Shown here: positions 31,111-40,544 of the stretch, piece by piece
Layout: each line of letters starts with the position of its first letter
Numbering within the stretch: the stretch's first letter is position 1
Source of the DNA: Photobacterium jeanii
Lineage (GTDB): Bacteria > Pseudomonadota > Gammaproteobacteria > Enterobacterales > Vibrionaceae
Direction of reading: 5' to 3'
NCBI RefSeq assembly: GCF_001650345.1
Contig: NZ_LVHF01000018.1
Location: 62,266 to 126,265, forward strand
DNA: 64,000 nucleotides
Position numbers and translations under genes: made by a program
Notes under the pieces: model-generated
Told to the model about the DNA's origin: nothing
Database searches by the model: none
Seen by the model: only the letters and a program-made list of their open reading frames with translations

Positions 31111-32367
31111 ATGACGAAGGCGACAGATAAAAAACTCATAGTTGGCCTTGATATCGGTACTTCCAAAGTGTGTGCTTTGGTTGGGGAAGTGCTGCCTGAC
31201 AGTAACGTTAACGTTATTGGTGTGGGGAGCAGCCCGTCTCGCGGAATGGATAAAGGCGGAGTCAATGATCTTGAGTCCGTGGTGAAGTCTGTTCAGCGCG
31301 CTGTCGATAAAGCGGCATTAATGGCAGATTGCGAGATTGATTCTGTCTACCTGTCGCTATCAGGCAAGCACATTCGTTGCCAAACAGAAAAAGGCATGGT
31401 GCCAATTTCTGATAAAGAGGTAACGCAAGATGACGTCGATAGTGTTATTCACACGGCGAAATCTGTAAAAATTAGTGACGAACACCGAACTTTACATGTA
31501 ATTCCTCAGGAATTTGCTATTGATTATCAGGAGGGAATTAAAAACCCTGTTGGTTTATCAGGGGTACGCATGGAAGCAAGTGTTCATCTCATCACTTGTC
31601 ACAACGACATGGCGCGTAACATTGTTAAGGCGGTTGAACGTTGTGGTCTAAAAGTGGATCAGCTTATTTTCTCTGGTCTAGCAGCTAGTCACGCGGTGCT
31701 TACAGCCGATGAGCGTGAATTGGGTGTCTGCGTAGTGGATATTGGTGGTGGTACCATGGATATCGCTTTCTGGACTGGTGGCGCGCTGCGCCATGCTGAA
31801 GTGATCCCTTATGCGGGCAATGTGGTTACCAGCGACATTGCTTACGCCTTCGGCACCCCTCCGGGTGATGCGGAAGAAATTAAAGTTAAATATGGCTGTG
31901 CATTGAGCGAGCTTGTGAGCAAAGACGCTAAAGTTGATGTTCCAAGCGTGGGTGGGCGTCCACCTCGCAGCTTGCAGAGCCAGACATTAGCCGAAGTCAT
32001 TGAACCTCGTTACAGCGAATTGCTGGGCTTGGTGAACCAAAGGCTAATCGAAATCCAAGAACAATTGCGTAATGCGGGCGTAAAACACCACTTAGCAGCA
32101 GGCATTGTTTTAACTGGTGGCGCGGCTCAAATTGAAGGCTTGAACGAATGCGCTGAACGTGTGTTCCAAAATCAAGTCCGCATTGGTCAGCCGCTGGAGC
32201 TGAGTGGATTAACAGATTATGTGCAAGCACCGCATTATGCGACAGCAGTGGGTTTGCTGCACTACGGTAAGGATAATCAATCGTTTGACGATAACGATGT
32301 AGAACCAAAACGTTCAGTTTCGGGTCTATTATCTAAAGTTAGCGGTTGGTTTAAAAAAGAATTTTAA
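31111..32367 (+). CDS. ftsA: FtsA, actin-like membrane anchor of the Z-ring
   Basis: 418 residues, actin fold. Phosphate-1 loop VGLDIGTSKVCALVG (about 11-25), phosphate-2 VVDIGGGTMDIAFW (about 208-221) and adenosine motif IVLTGGAAQIEGL. The C-terminus LLSKVSGWFKKEF is an amphipathic membrane-targeting helix. FtsA links FtsZ to the membrane and to late divisome proteins. ftsZ follows after 34 bases. Confidence 0.96.
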   Translation: MTKATDKKLIVGLDIGTSKVCALVGEVLPDSNVNVIGVGSSPSRGMDKGGVNDLESVVKSVQRAVDKAALMADCEIDSVYLSLSGKHIRCQTEKGMVPISDKEVTQDDVDSVIHTAKSVKISDEHRTLHVIPQEFAIDYQEGIKNPVGLSGVRMEASVHLITCHNDMARNIVKAVERCGLKVDQLIFSGLAASHAVLTADERELGVCVVDIGGGTMDIAFWTGGALRHAEVIPYAGNVVTSDIAYAFGTPPGDAEEIKVKYGCALSELVSKDAKVDVPSVGGRPPRSLQSQTLAEVIEPRYSELLGLVNQRLIEIQEQLRNAGVKHHLAAGIVLTGGAAQIEGLNECAERVFQNQVRIGQPLELSGLTDYVQAPHYATAVGLLHYGKDNQSFDDNDVEPKRSVSGLLSKVSGWFKKEF

Positions 32368-32401
32368 AACCTGATGCGAACAGGAATAACGGAGAGAACA
32401 A

Positions 32402-33607
32402 ATGTTTGAACCGATGATGGAAATCTCTGACGAAGCGGTAATTAAGGTCATTGGCGTTGGCGGCGGCGGCGGTAATGCTGTCGATCACATGGTTCGTGAG
32501 TCAATTGAAGGTGTTGAGTTCATCACCGTTAATACAGATGCTCAAGCACTACGTAAATCGAGTGTGAGCACTGTGATTCAAATTGGTGGCGATATCACTA
32601 AAGGTCTAGGTGCGGGTGCAAACCCACAAGTAGGTCGTGATTCAGCCCTAGAAGATCGTGAGTCAATCAAAGCAGAGCTTCAAGGCTCTGACATGATCTT
32701 TATCGCTGCGGGTATGGGCGGCGGTACTGGTACCGGTGCTGCTCCAATCATTGCGGAAGTGGCAAAAGAACTAGGTATTCTTACGGTAGCTGTGGTGACT
32801 AAACCATTTAGCTTCGAAGGTAAGAAGCGTATGGCATTTGCTGAGCAGGGTATCGAAGAGCTGTCTAAGCACGTTGACTCCCTAATCACAATTCCAAACG
32901 AAAAACTGCTGAAAGTACTTGGCCGTGGTATCACACTGCTAGACGCATTTGCAAAAGCAAATGACGTACTTAAGAACGCAGTTCAAGGTATTGCCGAGCT
33001 AATCACTCGCCCTGGCATGATCAACGTCGACTTCGCGGACGTACGTACCGTAATGTCTGAAATGGGTCACGCAATGATGGGTAGCGGTGTGGCTATCGGT
33101 GATGATCGTGCGGAAGAAGCGGCAGAAATGGCTATTTCAAGCCCACTTCTAGAAGATATCGACCTTGCTGGCGCACGTGGTGTACTTGTTAACATCACCG
33201 CAGGCATGGACATGCGTCTAGACGAGTTTGAAACTGTGGGTAACACAGTGAAAGCATTTGCATCTGATAACGCTACGGTTGTTATCGGTACGTCGCTAGA
33301 CCCTGAAATGACTGACGAACTACGCGTAACAGTTGTTGCTACAGGTATTGGTAAAGAAAGCAAGCCAGATATCACTTTGGTAACTAGCTCGACTAAACCA
33401 GCGCCTGCTGCGGTAACTCCAGCGCAAGAGAAACCAGCAGTTTCTGCGATTGAAGAGCAGCCAAAAGCAGCACCACTTACGCAAGGTGGTGCAGTAGAGT
33501 CGCCTGCTTCATCGTCTTCTTCTGCTGCGACTGCGCCAAAACAGTCATCGCAAACTGAACACGATTATCTTGATATTCCAGCATTTTTACGTCAGCAAGC
33601 AGATTAG
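32402..33607 (+). CDS. ftsZ: FtsZ, tubulin-like division GTPase
   Basis: 401 residues. The tubulin signature [10 protein letters not shown] (about 106-115) forms the GTP loop; the T7 synergy loop lies around [11 protein letters not shown]. After residue about 320 comes an Ala/Pro/Gln-rich disordered linker, ending in the conserved tail [14 protein letters not shown] that binds FtsA, ZipA and other partners. Shine-Dalgarno GGAGAG at 32391-32396. A hairpin terminator lies downstream, before lpxC. Confidence 0.97.
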   Translation: MFEPMMEISDEAVIKVIGVGGGGGNAVDHMVRESIEGVEFITVNTDAQALRKSSVSTVIQIGGDITKGLGAGANPQVGRDSALEDRESIKAELQGSDMIFIAAGMGGGTGTGAAPIIAEVAKELGILTVAVVTKPFSFEGKKRMAFAEQGIEELSKHVDSLITIPNEKLLKVLGRGITLLDAFAKANDVLKNAVQGIAELITRPGMINVDFADVRTVMSEMGHAMMGSGVAIGDDRAEEAAEMAISSPLLEDIDLAGARGVLVNITAGMDMRLDEFETVGNTVKAFASDNATVVIGTSLDPEMTDELRVTVVATGIGKESKPDITLVTSSTKPAPAAVTPAQEKPAVSAIEEQPKAAPLTQGGAVESPASSSSSAATAPKQSSQTEHDYLDIPAFLRQQAD

Positions 33608-33621
33608 TCGACGTAAATTGT

Positions 33622-33650
33622 TTGGGATATAACCAGATGAGTGGTAAGAT
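33622..33650 (+). promoter_or_regulatory. Candidate lpxC promoter
   Basis: TTGGGA (33622-33627), 17-base spacer, TAAGAT (33645-33650). Each box matches the consensus at four of six positions. The predicted start, near 33657, is at the base of the hairpin described next. Confidence 0.4.
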
Positions 33651-33655
33651 GAGCC

Positions 33656-33694
33656 CCCATTGCCTATGATGTGACAGGGTAATGGGTGTTTTTT
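33656..33694 (+). terminator. Terminator-like hairpin between ftsZ and lpxC
   Basis: CCCATTGCCT (33656-33665) pairs with GGGTAATGGG (33677-33686) over ten positions (two G-U), followed by TGTTTTTT. It could end ftsZ transcripts or act as an attenuator for lpxC. Confidence 0.7.
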
Positions 33695-33720
33695 AGGCTT
33701 TCAAAGTTGAGAGAATATAG

Positions 33721-34638
33721 ATGATCAGACAACGTACATTGAAAAGCATTGTCCAAACTACTGGTGTGGGTCTTCACTCTGGTCGTAAAGTCACGCTTAT
33801 TCTACGCCCTGCAGCGGCGAATACGGGTGTGATCTACCGTCGTACTGACTTAAATCCACCAGTGGATTTCCCTGCTAACGCAGATTCAGTGCGCGATACT
33901 ATGCTATGTACTGCCCTTGTGAATGACGAAGGCGTACGTATCTCAACGGTTGAGCACTTAAACGCGGCACTAGCAGGTATGGGTATCGATAACGTGATTA
34001 TCGAAGTTGACGCACCTGAAATCCCAATTATGGATGGTAGCGCAAGCCCATTTATTTACTTGCTGCAATCTGCAGGTATCGAGACACTGAATGCGCCTAA
34101 GCGTTTTCTGCGTCTTAAGAAAACTGTTCGCGTCGAAGATGGCGATAAGTGGGCGGAACTGCGTCCATATAACGGTTTCCGCTTAGATTTTGCTATCGAA
34201 TTTAATCACCCTGCGATTGAATCGGATCACCAGCGTTTATTGCTTGATTTCTCAAGCCAGTCGTTCGTGAAAGACATTAGTCGTGCGCGTACTTTCGGTT
34301 TCATGCGTGATATCGAATACCTACAGTCTCAAAACCTATGTTTGGGCGGTAGTTTCGATAATGCTATTGTGCTTGATGAGTACCGCATTCTAAACGAAGA
34401 TGGTCTTCGTTTTGATAACGAGTTAGTGACTCACAAAGTATTGGATGCCATCGGTGACCTATACATGTGTGGTCACAATATTATCGGTGAAATGGCGGCG
34501 TATAAGTCAGGCCATGCACTGAATAATAAACTGCTTCGTGCAGTACTTGCTGACCAAGAAGCTTTCGAGTGGACGACTTACCAAGATGAGAAAGATTCAC
34601 CAGTGACACTGGCGCAGCCAGGCATGGTGTTGGCGTAA
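33721..34638 (+). CDS. lpxC: LpxC, UDP-3-O-acyl-GlcNAc deacetylase
   Basis: 305 residues, same length as E. coli LpxC. Zinc ligands and catalytic residues are visible in [10 protein letters not shown] (His about 79) and [15 protein letters not shown] (His and Asp about 238-242), and the catalytic His in [11 protein letters not shown] (about 265). It catalyses the committed step of lipid A synthesis in the cytoplasm. E. coli LpxC is degraded by FtsH through its C-terminal tail; the tail here ends in AQPGMVLA, similarly hydrophobic. Last gene of the dcw cluster. Confidence 0.97.
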   Translation: MIRQRTLKSIVQTTGVGLHSGRKVTLILRPAAANTGVIYRRTDLNPPVDFPANADSVRDTMLCTALVNDEGVRISTVEHLNAALAGMGIDNVIIEVDAPEIPIMDGSASPFIYLLQSAGIETLNAPKRFLRLKKTVRVEDGDKWAELRPYNGFRLDFAIEFNHPAIESDHQRLLLDFSSQSFVKDISRARTFGFMRDIEYLQSQNLCLGGSFDNAIVLDEYRILNEDGLRFDNELVTHKVLDAIGDLYMCGHNIIGEMAAYKSGHALNNKLLRAVLADQEAFEWTTYQDEKDSPVTLAQPGMVLA

Positions 34639-34660
34639 AGCCATCTCATACTCAGAATTA

Positions 34661-34689
34661 AAAAACGCCAGGCTAAGCCTGGCGTTTTT
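34661..34689 (+). terminator. Bidirectional terminator between lpxC and dciA
   Basis: AAAAACGCCAGGC, a three-base loop, GCCTGGCGTTTTT. Strong stem with A- and T-tracts on both strands between convergent genes. Confidence 0.92.
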
Positions 34690-34731
34690 GTATCTGTGAT
34701 AAACAGAAATAAGAATATATTGCTGCTATGC

Positions 34732-35193
34732 TCAATCGTTTTTGCGTTTGTCGGCAAGAGCCGCAATGCGCTCAAGACGGGCTTTTATCTTATCTGGAGC
34801 TTGTTGCGCTGTGTGTAAAAGATACCCTGCTGCTTGGTTTGATATTGGCTTACGAACAATGTCTGGGGCTTTATGCTGTTGACGCTCAAAATCCGCCGCT
34901 AATGCAGGATTCACTTTCACTTCGATATTTTGCAGTTTAGGTAGGAGTTGTTCCCTAAGCTTGATGATCAGGCTGTTTCTTTCAAAGTTTAAGCGCATTG
35001 ACCAACTGGCCGACGAAACTTCGATGATCAGCGTTTGCTGGCGGTAGTTACTGACGCGACAGTGGGCTGCACAGTTGAGGTGCTGCTTAACAGCATCATT
35101 GAGCTTGGCGAGGGCAATAGCACGTTGCTGAATATTGCCGAGCGTTGAATCATCCAACAAGCTAGCTGGGGTTTGTGGGCGATGATCTCTCAT
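34732..35193 (-). CDS. dciA: DciA, replicative helicase loader (DUF721)
   Basis: 153 residues. The DUF721 core (about residues 15-105) includes LNDAVKQHLNCAAHCRVSNY, LIIEVSSASWSMRLNFER and LREQLLPKLQNIEVKVNP; the rest is a basic, probably disordered tail. DciA loads the DnaB helicase in the many bacteria that lack phage-derived DnaC or DnaI, Vibrio included. Its place between lpxC and secA is typical of Vibrionaceae and differs from E. coli, which has secM upstream of secA. Older annotations call it a hypothetical or DUF721 protein. Confidence 0.88.
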   Translation of the reverse strand: MRDHRPQTPASLLDDSTLGNIQQRAIALAKLNDAVKQHLNCAAHCRVSNYRQQTLIIEVSSASWSMRLNFERNSLIIKLREQLLPKLQNIEVKVNPALAADFERQQHKAPDIVRKPISNQAAGYLLHTAQQAPDKIKARLERIAALADKRKND

Positions 35194-35470
35194 AGTCTAA
35201 CTACCTGTGCTTTGCTTTTCGTGTCGCCCATTTTGGCGCTTAAACGCATCATTATTGTGGTCATGTCTCTAATTTTCGCATATGAAAACCAAGTCTCCAG
35301 CTTTAACCATAGGCGACCGCTGTAATATCGCTTATGATACCATCCTATCGGGTTCTCGGGAGTAGAATCATCTGCCCTTCATATACCATAAACAACGGTG
35401 TATTTTTCTTTTGATAGGGATACCGACTTCGGTGTTTAACCTATAGAATGACTTTGTTGCAGGGCAGCCC

Positions 35471-35500
35471 TTGAAACTGACAAAAGCGCCTCAATATCAT
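35471..35500 (+). promoter_or_regulatory. Candidate secA promoter and leader
   Basis: TTGAAA (35471-35476), 18-base spacer, TATCAT (35495-35500), giving a leader of about 147 nt with a small hairpin, GGGATA-GGA-TATCCC (35567-35581). The gap 35194-35653 (460 bases between divergent dciA and secA) shows no secM-like reading frame; the longest plus-strand ATG frames I see there are 26-27 codons and lack ribosome binding sites. Confidence 0.5.
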
Positions 35501-35653
35501 TAATTAAGCATTATCATTTTTGCCTAATTTAGCTTGCACGTTTGTGTGCTCGGGCTGTGTTGAGTTGGGATAGGATATCCCCGTGGCAACCCAGATTCAT
35601 TGATTCAGCAGCTTGGCGACTGGATCTATCTAACTTAGAGAAACGGCATCACC

Positions 35654-38380
35654 ATGTTATCAAAACTACTGACTAAAATTATCGGTAGCCGTAACGACCG
35701 CACTCTGCGTCGTTTGCGCAAAATCGTTGACCAAATCAATAAACTAGAACCGCAATTTGAAAGCCTACAGGACGAAGAACTAAAGGCGAAGACGGTCGAG
35801 TTCCGTGAGCGCTTAGAACAAGGTGAAACACTGGATCAACTGTTACCAGAAGCATTCGCAACCGTGCGTGAAGCGTCTAAGCGTGTGTACGGCATGCGTC
35901 ACTTCGACGTACAGTTGATTGGTGGTATGGTTCTAAACAACTGCCAAATCGCGGAAATGCGTACAGGTGAAGGTAAAACACTAACAGCGACCCTTCCTGC
36001 TTACCTTAATGCCCTATCAGGCAAAGGTGTTCACATTGTAACAGTGAACGATTACCTAGCGTCGCGTGATGCCGAAACTAACCGTCCACTATTTGAATTC
36101 CTAGGTATGACTGTTGGCGTAAACGTGCCAAACATGCCGCCACAAGCAAAGAAAGAAGCGTACCAAGCAGACGTACTGTACGGAACTAACAACGAATTTG
36201 GTTTCGATTACCTACGTGACAACATGGCATTCCGTGCTGAAGACCGTGTTCAACGTGAACGTTTCTTTGCTGTAGTCGATGAGGTGGATTCCATCCTAAT
36301 CGATGAAGCGCGTACTCCGCTTATTATTTCAGGCCCAGCTGAAGACAGCTCAGAGCTTTACACTAAGATCAACACTCTGATCCCGAACTTGGTTAAACAA
36401 GATCAAGAAGACAGTGAAGAGTACCGTGGTGACGGCCACTACACAGTTGATGAAAAATCTAAGCAAGCGCACCTGACTGAAACGGGTCAAGAGTTTGTTG
36501 AAGAGTTACTACAACAAAATGGCTTGATGGAAGAAGGCGATACCCTGTATTCACCTGCGAACATCAGCTTGCTGCACCATGTGAATGCCGCTCTACGTGC
36601 TCACGTACTGTTTGAGCGTAACGTAGACTACATCGTGAAAGACGATGAAGTGGTGATTGTCGACGAACATACAGGTCGTACTATGCCTGGTCGTCGTTGG
36701 TCTGAAGGTCTGCACCAAGCGGTTGAAGCGAAAGAAGGTGTGAAGATCCAGAATGAGAACCAAACGCTGGCATCGATTACCTTCCAGAACTACTTCCGTC
36801 TGTATGAAAAACTGTCTGGTATGACAGGTACTGCAGATACTGAAGCATTCGAATTCCAATCTATCTATAACCTTGAAACTGTCGTGATCCCAACCAACAA
36901 ACCAATGTTACGTGATGACATGGGTGACTTGGTTTACATGACCGAGCGTGAGAAGTTTGATGCGATTGCTGAAGACATCAAAGAACGTGTTGAAAAAGGT
37001 CAGCCAGTACTAGTAGGTACCGTATCGATTGAAAAATCAGAGCTACTATCAAAAGCCCTGAAAAAAGACGGTATTAAACACCAAGTTCTGAATGCGAAGT
37101 TCCACGAAAAAGAAGCAGATATCGTTGCCAATGCGGGTCTTGCTGGTGCGGTAACTATCGCCACTAACATGGCTGGTCGTGGTACCGATATCGTACTGGG
37201 TGGTAACTGGCAAATGGAAGCCGCTCAATTAGAAGAGCCAACTGATGCACAATTGGCTGATCTGAAAGCGAAATGGCAAGAGCGCCATGACGCCGTGCTA
37301 GCTGCGGGCGGTCTACACATCATCGGTACAGAACGTCACGAATCTCGCCGTATCGATAACCAGCTACGTGGTCGTTCTGGTCGTCAAGGTGATGCTGGTT
37401 CATCTCGTTTCTACCTCTCTATGGAAGATGGTTTGATGCGTATCTTTGCATCTGATCGTGTTTCTAACATGATGAAGAAACTGGGTATGGAAGAAGGCGA
37501 AGCGATTGAGCATCCATGGGTTACCAAGGCGATTGAAAATGCTCAGCGTAAAGTGGAAGGCCGCAACTTCGATATCCGTAAGCAGCTACTTGAATTCGAT
37601 GACGTGGCGAACGATCAACGTAAAGTCGTTTACGAGCTTCGTGATGAGCTAATGAACGCTGAAGACATCAGTGACATGATTGGTCAAAACCACCGTGACG
37701 TGTTGTCTGCAGTATTCGAGCAATACGTGCCGCCTCAATCACTGGAAGAGATGTGGGATATTCAAGGTCTTGAAGAGCGCTTAAAAGCAGACTTCGATCT
37801 TGATCTACCAATTCAAGAGTGGTTAGACAGCGAAGAGAAGCTATACGAAGAAGCACTGCTTGAGCGTATCATTGAGCAAGGTGTTGCCATTTACCATCAG
37901 AAAGAAGAAGTGGTTGGCGCGCCAGTGCTACGTAACTTCGAGAAGACGGTTATGTTGCAAAACCTTGATATGCTTTGGAAAGAGCACTTGGCGGCAATGG
38001 ATCACCTTCGTCAAGGTATCCACCTACGTGGCTATGCACAGAAGAACCCGAAACAAGAGTACAAGCGTGAATCGTTCGAGCTATTCGAAGAGATGCTTGA
38101 GAACTTGAAATCAGATGTGATTGCCGTATTGAGCCGTGTACGTGTTCAACAGCAAGAAGAAGTGGATCGCATTGAAGAAGAGCGTCGCCAGCAAGCAGAA
38201 GCGCTAGCTCGTCGTCAGCAATACCAGCACCAAAATGCGGAAAACCAACTTGCCGACGGTGAAGAGGAAGAGCATGCTTCTGGTACCTTCCAGCGCGAAG
38301 AGCGTAAGGTTGGTCGTAATGAGCCTTGTCCTTGTGGTTCTGGCAAGAAATACAAACAGTGTCACGGTAAGATTAACTAA
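35654..38380 (+). CDS. secA: SecA, preprotein translocase ATPase
   Basis: 908 residues, full length. NBD1 has Walker [10 protein letters not shown] (about 102-110) and [22 protein letters not shown]2 has [14 protein letters not shown] and the [17 protein letters not shown] motif. Then comes the helical scaffold, and a C-terminal tail ending in the zinc motif [13 protein letters not shown] that binds SecB. SecA drives proteins through SecYEG by ATP hydrolysis. Shine-Dalgarno (AGAGAAA) precedes the ATG. It has a 460-base upstream region and is followed by a terminator. Confidence 0.98.
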   Translation: MLSKLLTKIIGSRNDRTLRRLRKIVDQINKLEPQFESLQDEELKAKTVEFRERLEQGETLDQLLPEAFATVREASKRVYGMRHFDVQLIGGMVLNNCQIAEMRTGEGKTLTATLPAYLNALSGKGVHIVTVNDYLASRDAETNRPLFEFLGMTVGVNVPNMPPQAKKEAYQADVLYGTNNEFGFDYLRDNMAFRAEDRVQRERFFAVVDEVDSILIDEARTPLIISGPAEDSSELYTKINTLIPNLVKQDQEDSEEYRGDGHYTVDEKSKQAHLTETGQEFVEELLQQNGLMEEGDTLYSPANISLLHHVNAALRAHVLFERNVDYIVKDDEVVIVDEHTGRTMPGRRWSEGLHQAVEAKEGVKIQNENQTLASITFQNYFRLYEKLSGMTGTADTEAFEFQSIYNLETVVIPTNKPMLRDDMGDLVYMTEREKFDAIAEDIKERVEKGQPVLVGTVSIEKSELLSKALKKDGIKHQVLNAKFHEKEADIVANAGLAGAVTIATNMAGRGTDIVLGGNWQMEAAQLEEPTDAQLADLKAKWQERHDAVLAAGGLHIIGTERHESRRIDNQLRGRSGRQGDAGSSRFYLSMEDGLMRIFASDRVSNMMKKLGMEEGEAIEHPWVTKAIENAQRKVEGRNFDIRKQLLEFDDVANDQRKVVYELRDELMNAEDISDMIGQNHRDVLSAVFEQYVPPQSLEEMWDIQGLEERLKADFDLDLPIQEWLDSEEKLYEEALLERIIEQGVAIYHQKEEVVGAPVLRNFEKTVMLQNLDMLWKEHLAAMDHLRQGIHLRGYAQKNPKQEYKRESFELFEEMLENLKSDVIAVLSRVRVQQQEEVDRIEEERRQQAEALARRQQYQHQNAENQLADGEEEEHASGTFQREERKVGRNEPCPCGSGKKYKQCHGKIN

Positions 38381-38406
38381 TCGACTTATTGTGTAACATC
38401 AAAAAT

Positions 38407-38432
38407 AAAAGGTCGCAGTCGCGGCCTTTTTT
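38407..38432 (+). terminator. Terminator after secA
   Basis: AAAAGGTCGC, AGTC loop, GCGGCCTTTT (one G-U), then TT. It lies about 27 bases after the secA stop and 37 before mutT. Confidence 0.85.
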
Positions 38433-38468
38433 ATAACTAAAATCTCAAGTTAAAGTTAGAAAAGTCAG

Positions 38469-38867
38469 ATGGATAAGAAGCAACTTTGGATCTCTGCAGG
38501 GATCATTTTGAACGCTCAGCAAAATCAGGTGTTTATTACGCAGCGTGCGGCAAAAGCCCATAAAGGCGGTTTTTGGGAATTTGCTGGTGGTAAAGTCGAG
38601 CGCAATGAAACCGCTGAGCAAGCGGTCGTTCGTGAACTTCACGAAGAAGTCGGGATTGATGTGACGGGGCTTGAGCACTTTATGTCACTGTCCCATGACT
38701 ACCCAGAGAAATCACTGAAGTTTGATTTCTTCTTGGTGACTAACTTCGAAGGTGAAGCTTTTGGTAAAGAAGGTCAGCCGGGCAAGTGGGTGGATATTGC
38801 GGCGCTAGAGCATGCGGACTTCCCTGAGGCGAATGCGGTGGTGTTGGATAAACTGAAACTACGCTAA
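38469..38867 (+). CDS. mutT: MutT, 8-oxo-dGTP diphosphatase
   Basis: 132 residues, one Nudix domain. The Nudix box is complete: G-x5-E-x7-RE-x2-EE-x-G, visible as GGKVERNET followed by AVVRELHEEVGI (about residues 37-60). It hydrolyses 8-oxo-dGTP to prevent A:T to C:G transversions. Position after secA is the same as in E. coli and supports MutT over other Nudix enzymes. Confidence 0.94.
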   Translation: MDKKQLWISAGIILNAQQNQVFITQRAAKAHKGGFWEFAGGKVERNETAEQAVVRELHEEVGIDVTGLEHFMSLSHDYPEKSLKFDFFLVTNFEGEAFGKEGQPGKWVDIAALEHADFPEANAVVLDKLKLR

Positions 38868-38895
38868 GAAGCGATTAGCGTATCCAAAGCAAAAG

Positions 38896-38917
38896 AAAAG
38901 GCGCATTGAGCGCCTTT
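38896..38917 (+). terminator. Bidirectional terminator between mutT and yacG
   Basis: AAAGGCGC, ATTGA loop, GCGCCTTT. Short but perfect; T-rich on both strands between convergent genes. Confidence 0.75.
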
Positions 38918-38951
38918 GTTATTATTTGTATTTTGATCAAAGCGATTGGGC

Positions 38952-39158
38952 TTAGTAACCCATATCCTCAGACCAGCCATCAGAGTCCGACATATCTGGT
39001 GCGCCTGGGATCGCTTTCTCTTCTTCAGCCCATTCACCTAAATCAATAAGCTGGCAGCGCTTAGAGCAAAAAGGGCGAAAAGCGCTGGTTTCATTCCATA
39101 CAACCTCGGTTTGGCAGGTTGGGCATTTTACGATAGTAGGTGCACTTGATTGTGACAC
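38952..39158 (-). CDS. yacG: YacG, zinc-binding DNA gyrase inhibitor
   Basis: 68 residues. The zinc finger CPTC...FCSKRC (C-x2-C, then C-x3-C) and the [17 protein letters not shown] segment define the family; the tail [13 protein letters not shown] is also conserved. YacG binds GyrB and blocks DNA binding in E. coli. I choose a GTG start at 39158 ([15 protein letters not shown]) with GAGG six bases upstream, rather than a TTG at 39173. It follows zapD by eight bases. Confidence 0.92.
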   Translation of the reverse strand: MSQSSAPTIVKCPTCQTEVVWNETSAFRPFCSKRCQLIDLGEWAEEEKAIPGAPDMSDSDGWSEDMGY

Positions 39159-39166
39159 GGCAAACC

Positions 39167-39904
39167 TCAGCAAACGGCTAGTTTAAATTCGATGGTCTCG
39201 GCAATCGATGCGCCTTCCTCAAAGGGAATAAAACGGATCGAAAAGCGACCTCTATGCCCTGATATCATAGGGTAGACCCCATAGCTTGGGCAAATTTGAA
39301 TGCGTAATAAGCAGGCATCTTCGGCTTCATGCTGGAAAAATCCGCCACGAGCTACTTGTGGTAGGAATTGTCCTTGTTCTCGCGTTAAGCGTAGCCACAT
39401 CAGCAAGGCGGTAGAGACTTCGTTGAGCTCTCCTAACCAGTTCAGCATATCACTTTGCTTATGGGCTAAAGGTAAATGCAGCCAGTGGTGTAGAGCGGGT
39501 AAATCGAAGCAACAACTACCACCGGGGATCGAGAAGCGCTGTTTGATCCCATTTAGAAAGCGATCATTGCGAAGCTCCTGCCCTAAACGGGAAGCTGTCA
39601 TTAACTGACGTTGATTGAGCTCTAATTTGTCTAGCAAATCGAGCAAGGCTTGTTGATCCACACCTTGCACGTTGAGCCAGCGTTTTAGTTGGCTGGCTTG
39701 ATGAGTCAGATCTTTAGCAAGTTCAGCTTTAAGCTGAATTTGTTCGAGGATCTCAAGCAAGTCGAATAACGCGCGAAAGAAAATTTGGTGCTGCCATTGA
39801 TCCGTCTTCTGGCAAGCCGACTGCATTTGGCGGATCAGGTATTCTAATCGCAGGTAAATGCGTACTTTTTCATTTAGCGGATGTTCAAAGTTGGTTATTT
39901 GCAT
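39167..39904 (-). CDS. zapD: ZapD, FtsZ-bundling division protein
   Basis: 245 residues (formerly YacF, DUF1342). [19 protein letters not shown] opens the N-terminal helical domain and [21 protein letters not shown] is the most conserved stretch. ZapD cross-links FtsZ filaments and supports the Z-ring. Start at ATG 39904 (MQITNFEHP) with GAG about eight bases upstream; an ATG at 39910 is an alternative. It lies 20 bases downstream of coaE. Confidence 0.94.
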   Translation of the reverse strand: MQITNFEHPLNEKVRIYLRLEYLIRQMQSACQKTDQWQHQIFFRALFDLLEILEQIQLKAELAKDLTHQASQLKRWLNVQGVDQQALLDLLDKLELNQRQLMTASRLGQELRNDRFLNGIKQRFSIPGGSCCFDLPALHHWLHLPLAHKQSDMLNWLGELNEVSTALLMWLRLTREQGQFLPQVARGGFFQHEAEDACLLRIQICPSYGVYPMISGHRGRFSIRFIPFEEGASIAETIEFKLAVC

Positions 39905-39924
39905 GGGCATCACTCTATGGCTAG

Positions 39925-40542
39925 CTACCGTGACTCCCTGTGGTAGCCTTGGCTGAGTTCGGTGTATTGCTGGTGTAGCGCTGCCACTTTCTGAGGCAGT
40001 TCGTCGCTATCACCGTTGTTGGTAATTATGTCATCGGCTGCGGCATTACGTGTTTCACGCGATGCTTGTGCGGCCAAAATGTTTTTTACTTGCTGCTCGC
40101 TCACTTGATCACGTTGTAAGGTGCGAGCAATTTGTACTTGTTGTTCAACGTCCACAACCAGTAGGCGATCCGTCATCGCTTGAAGATTGTTTTCCACCAT
40201 TAAAGGGATCACCAGTAAGCAGTAGGCCGATTGGGCTTGTTCAATTTGCTGCTGCATCTGTTGGCGGATCAGTGGATGGAGCAAACTATCCAACCAGCTT
40301 TTTAGCTCTGGCTGAGAAAATATCAACTCTCTCAATTTACTACGGTTTAACTGTCCGTCTGTCAGTAGGATGTCATGACCGAGTTTTAGTTCAATGGCAT
40401 TTAGCCCTTCGCTGCCCGGCGCGACAACTTCACGGGCAATGATATCGGCGTCGATGACGTCGATGCCGTAATCGGCAAAAAGGTTAGCGACGGTGGTTTT
40501 GCCACTGCCGATGCCTCCTGTTAATCCGACAACCATGGTCAT
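39925..40542 (-). CDS. coaE: CoaE, dephospho-CoA kinase
   Basis: 205 residues, P-loop kinase. Walker A GLTGGIGSGKTT is near the N-terminus (about 5-16), followed by DVIDADIIAREVV. It performs the last step of coenzyme A synthesis. The ATG at 40542 is preceded by AGGA at 40551-40554 that overlaps the pilD stop; the start overlaps the pilD reading frame end only slightly or not at all. The order pilD-coaE-zapD-yacG is conserved in gamma-proteobacteria. Confidence 0.95.
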   Translation of the reverse strand: MTMVVGLTGGIGSGKTTVANLFADYGIDVIDADIIAREVVAPGSEGLNAIELKLGHDILLTDGQLNRSKLRELIFSQPELKSWLDSLLHPLIRQQMQQQIEQAQSAYCLLVIPLMVENNLQAMTDRLLVVDVEQQVQIARTLQRDQVSEQQVKNILAAQASRETRNAAADDIITNNGDSDELPQKVAALHQQYTELSQGYHRESR

Positions 40543-40544
40543 AA

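Noticed and set aside
35263..35413. Short reading frames (20, 27 and 26 codons starting at 35263, 35282 and 35334) upstream of secA that might be a SecM-like leader peptide
   Set aside because: No Shine-Dalgarno before any of them, no signal-like hydrophobic segment, no arrest-like C-terminus, and all lie before the best secA promoter.
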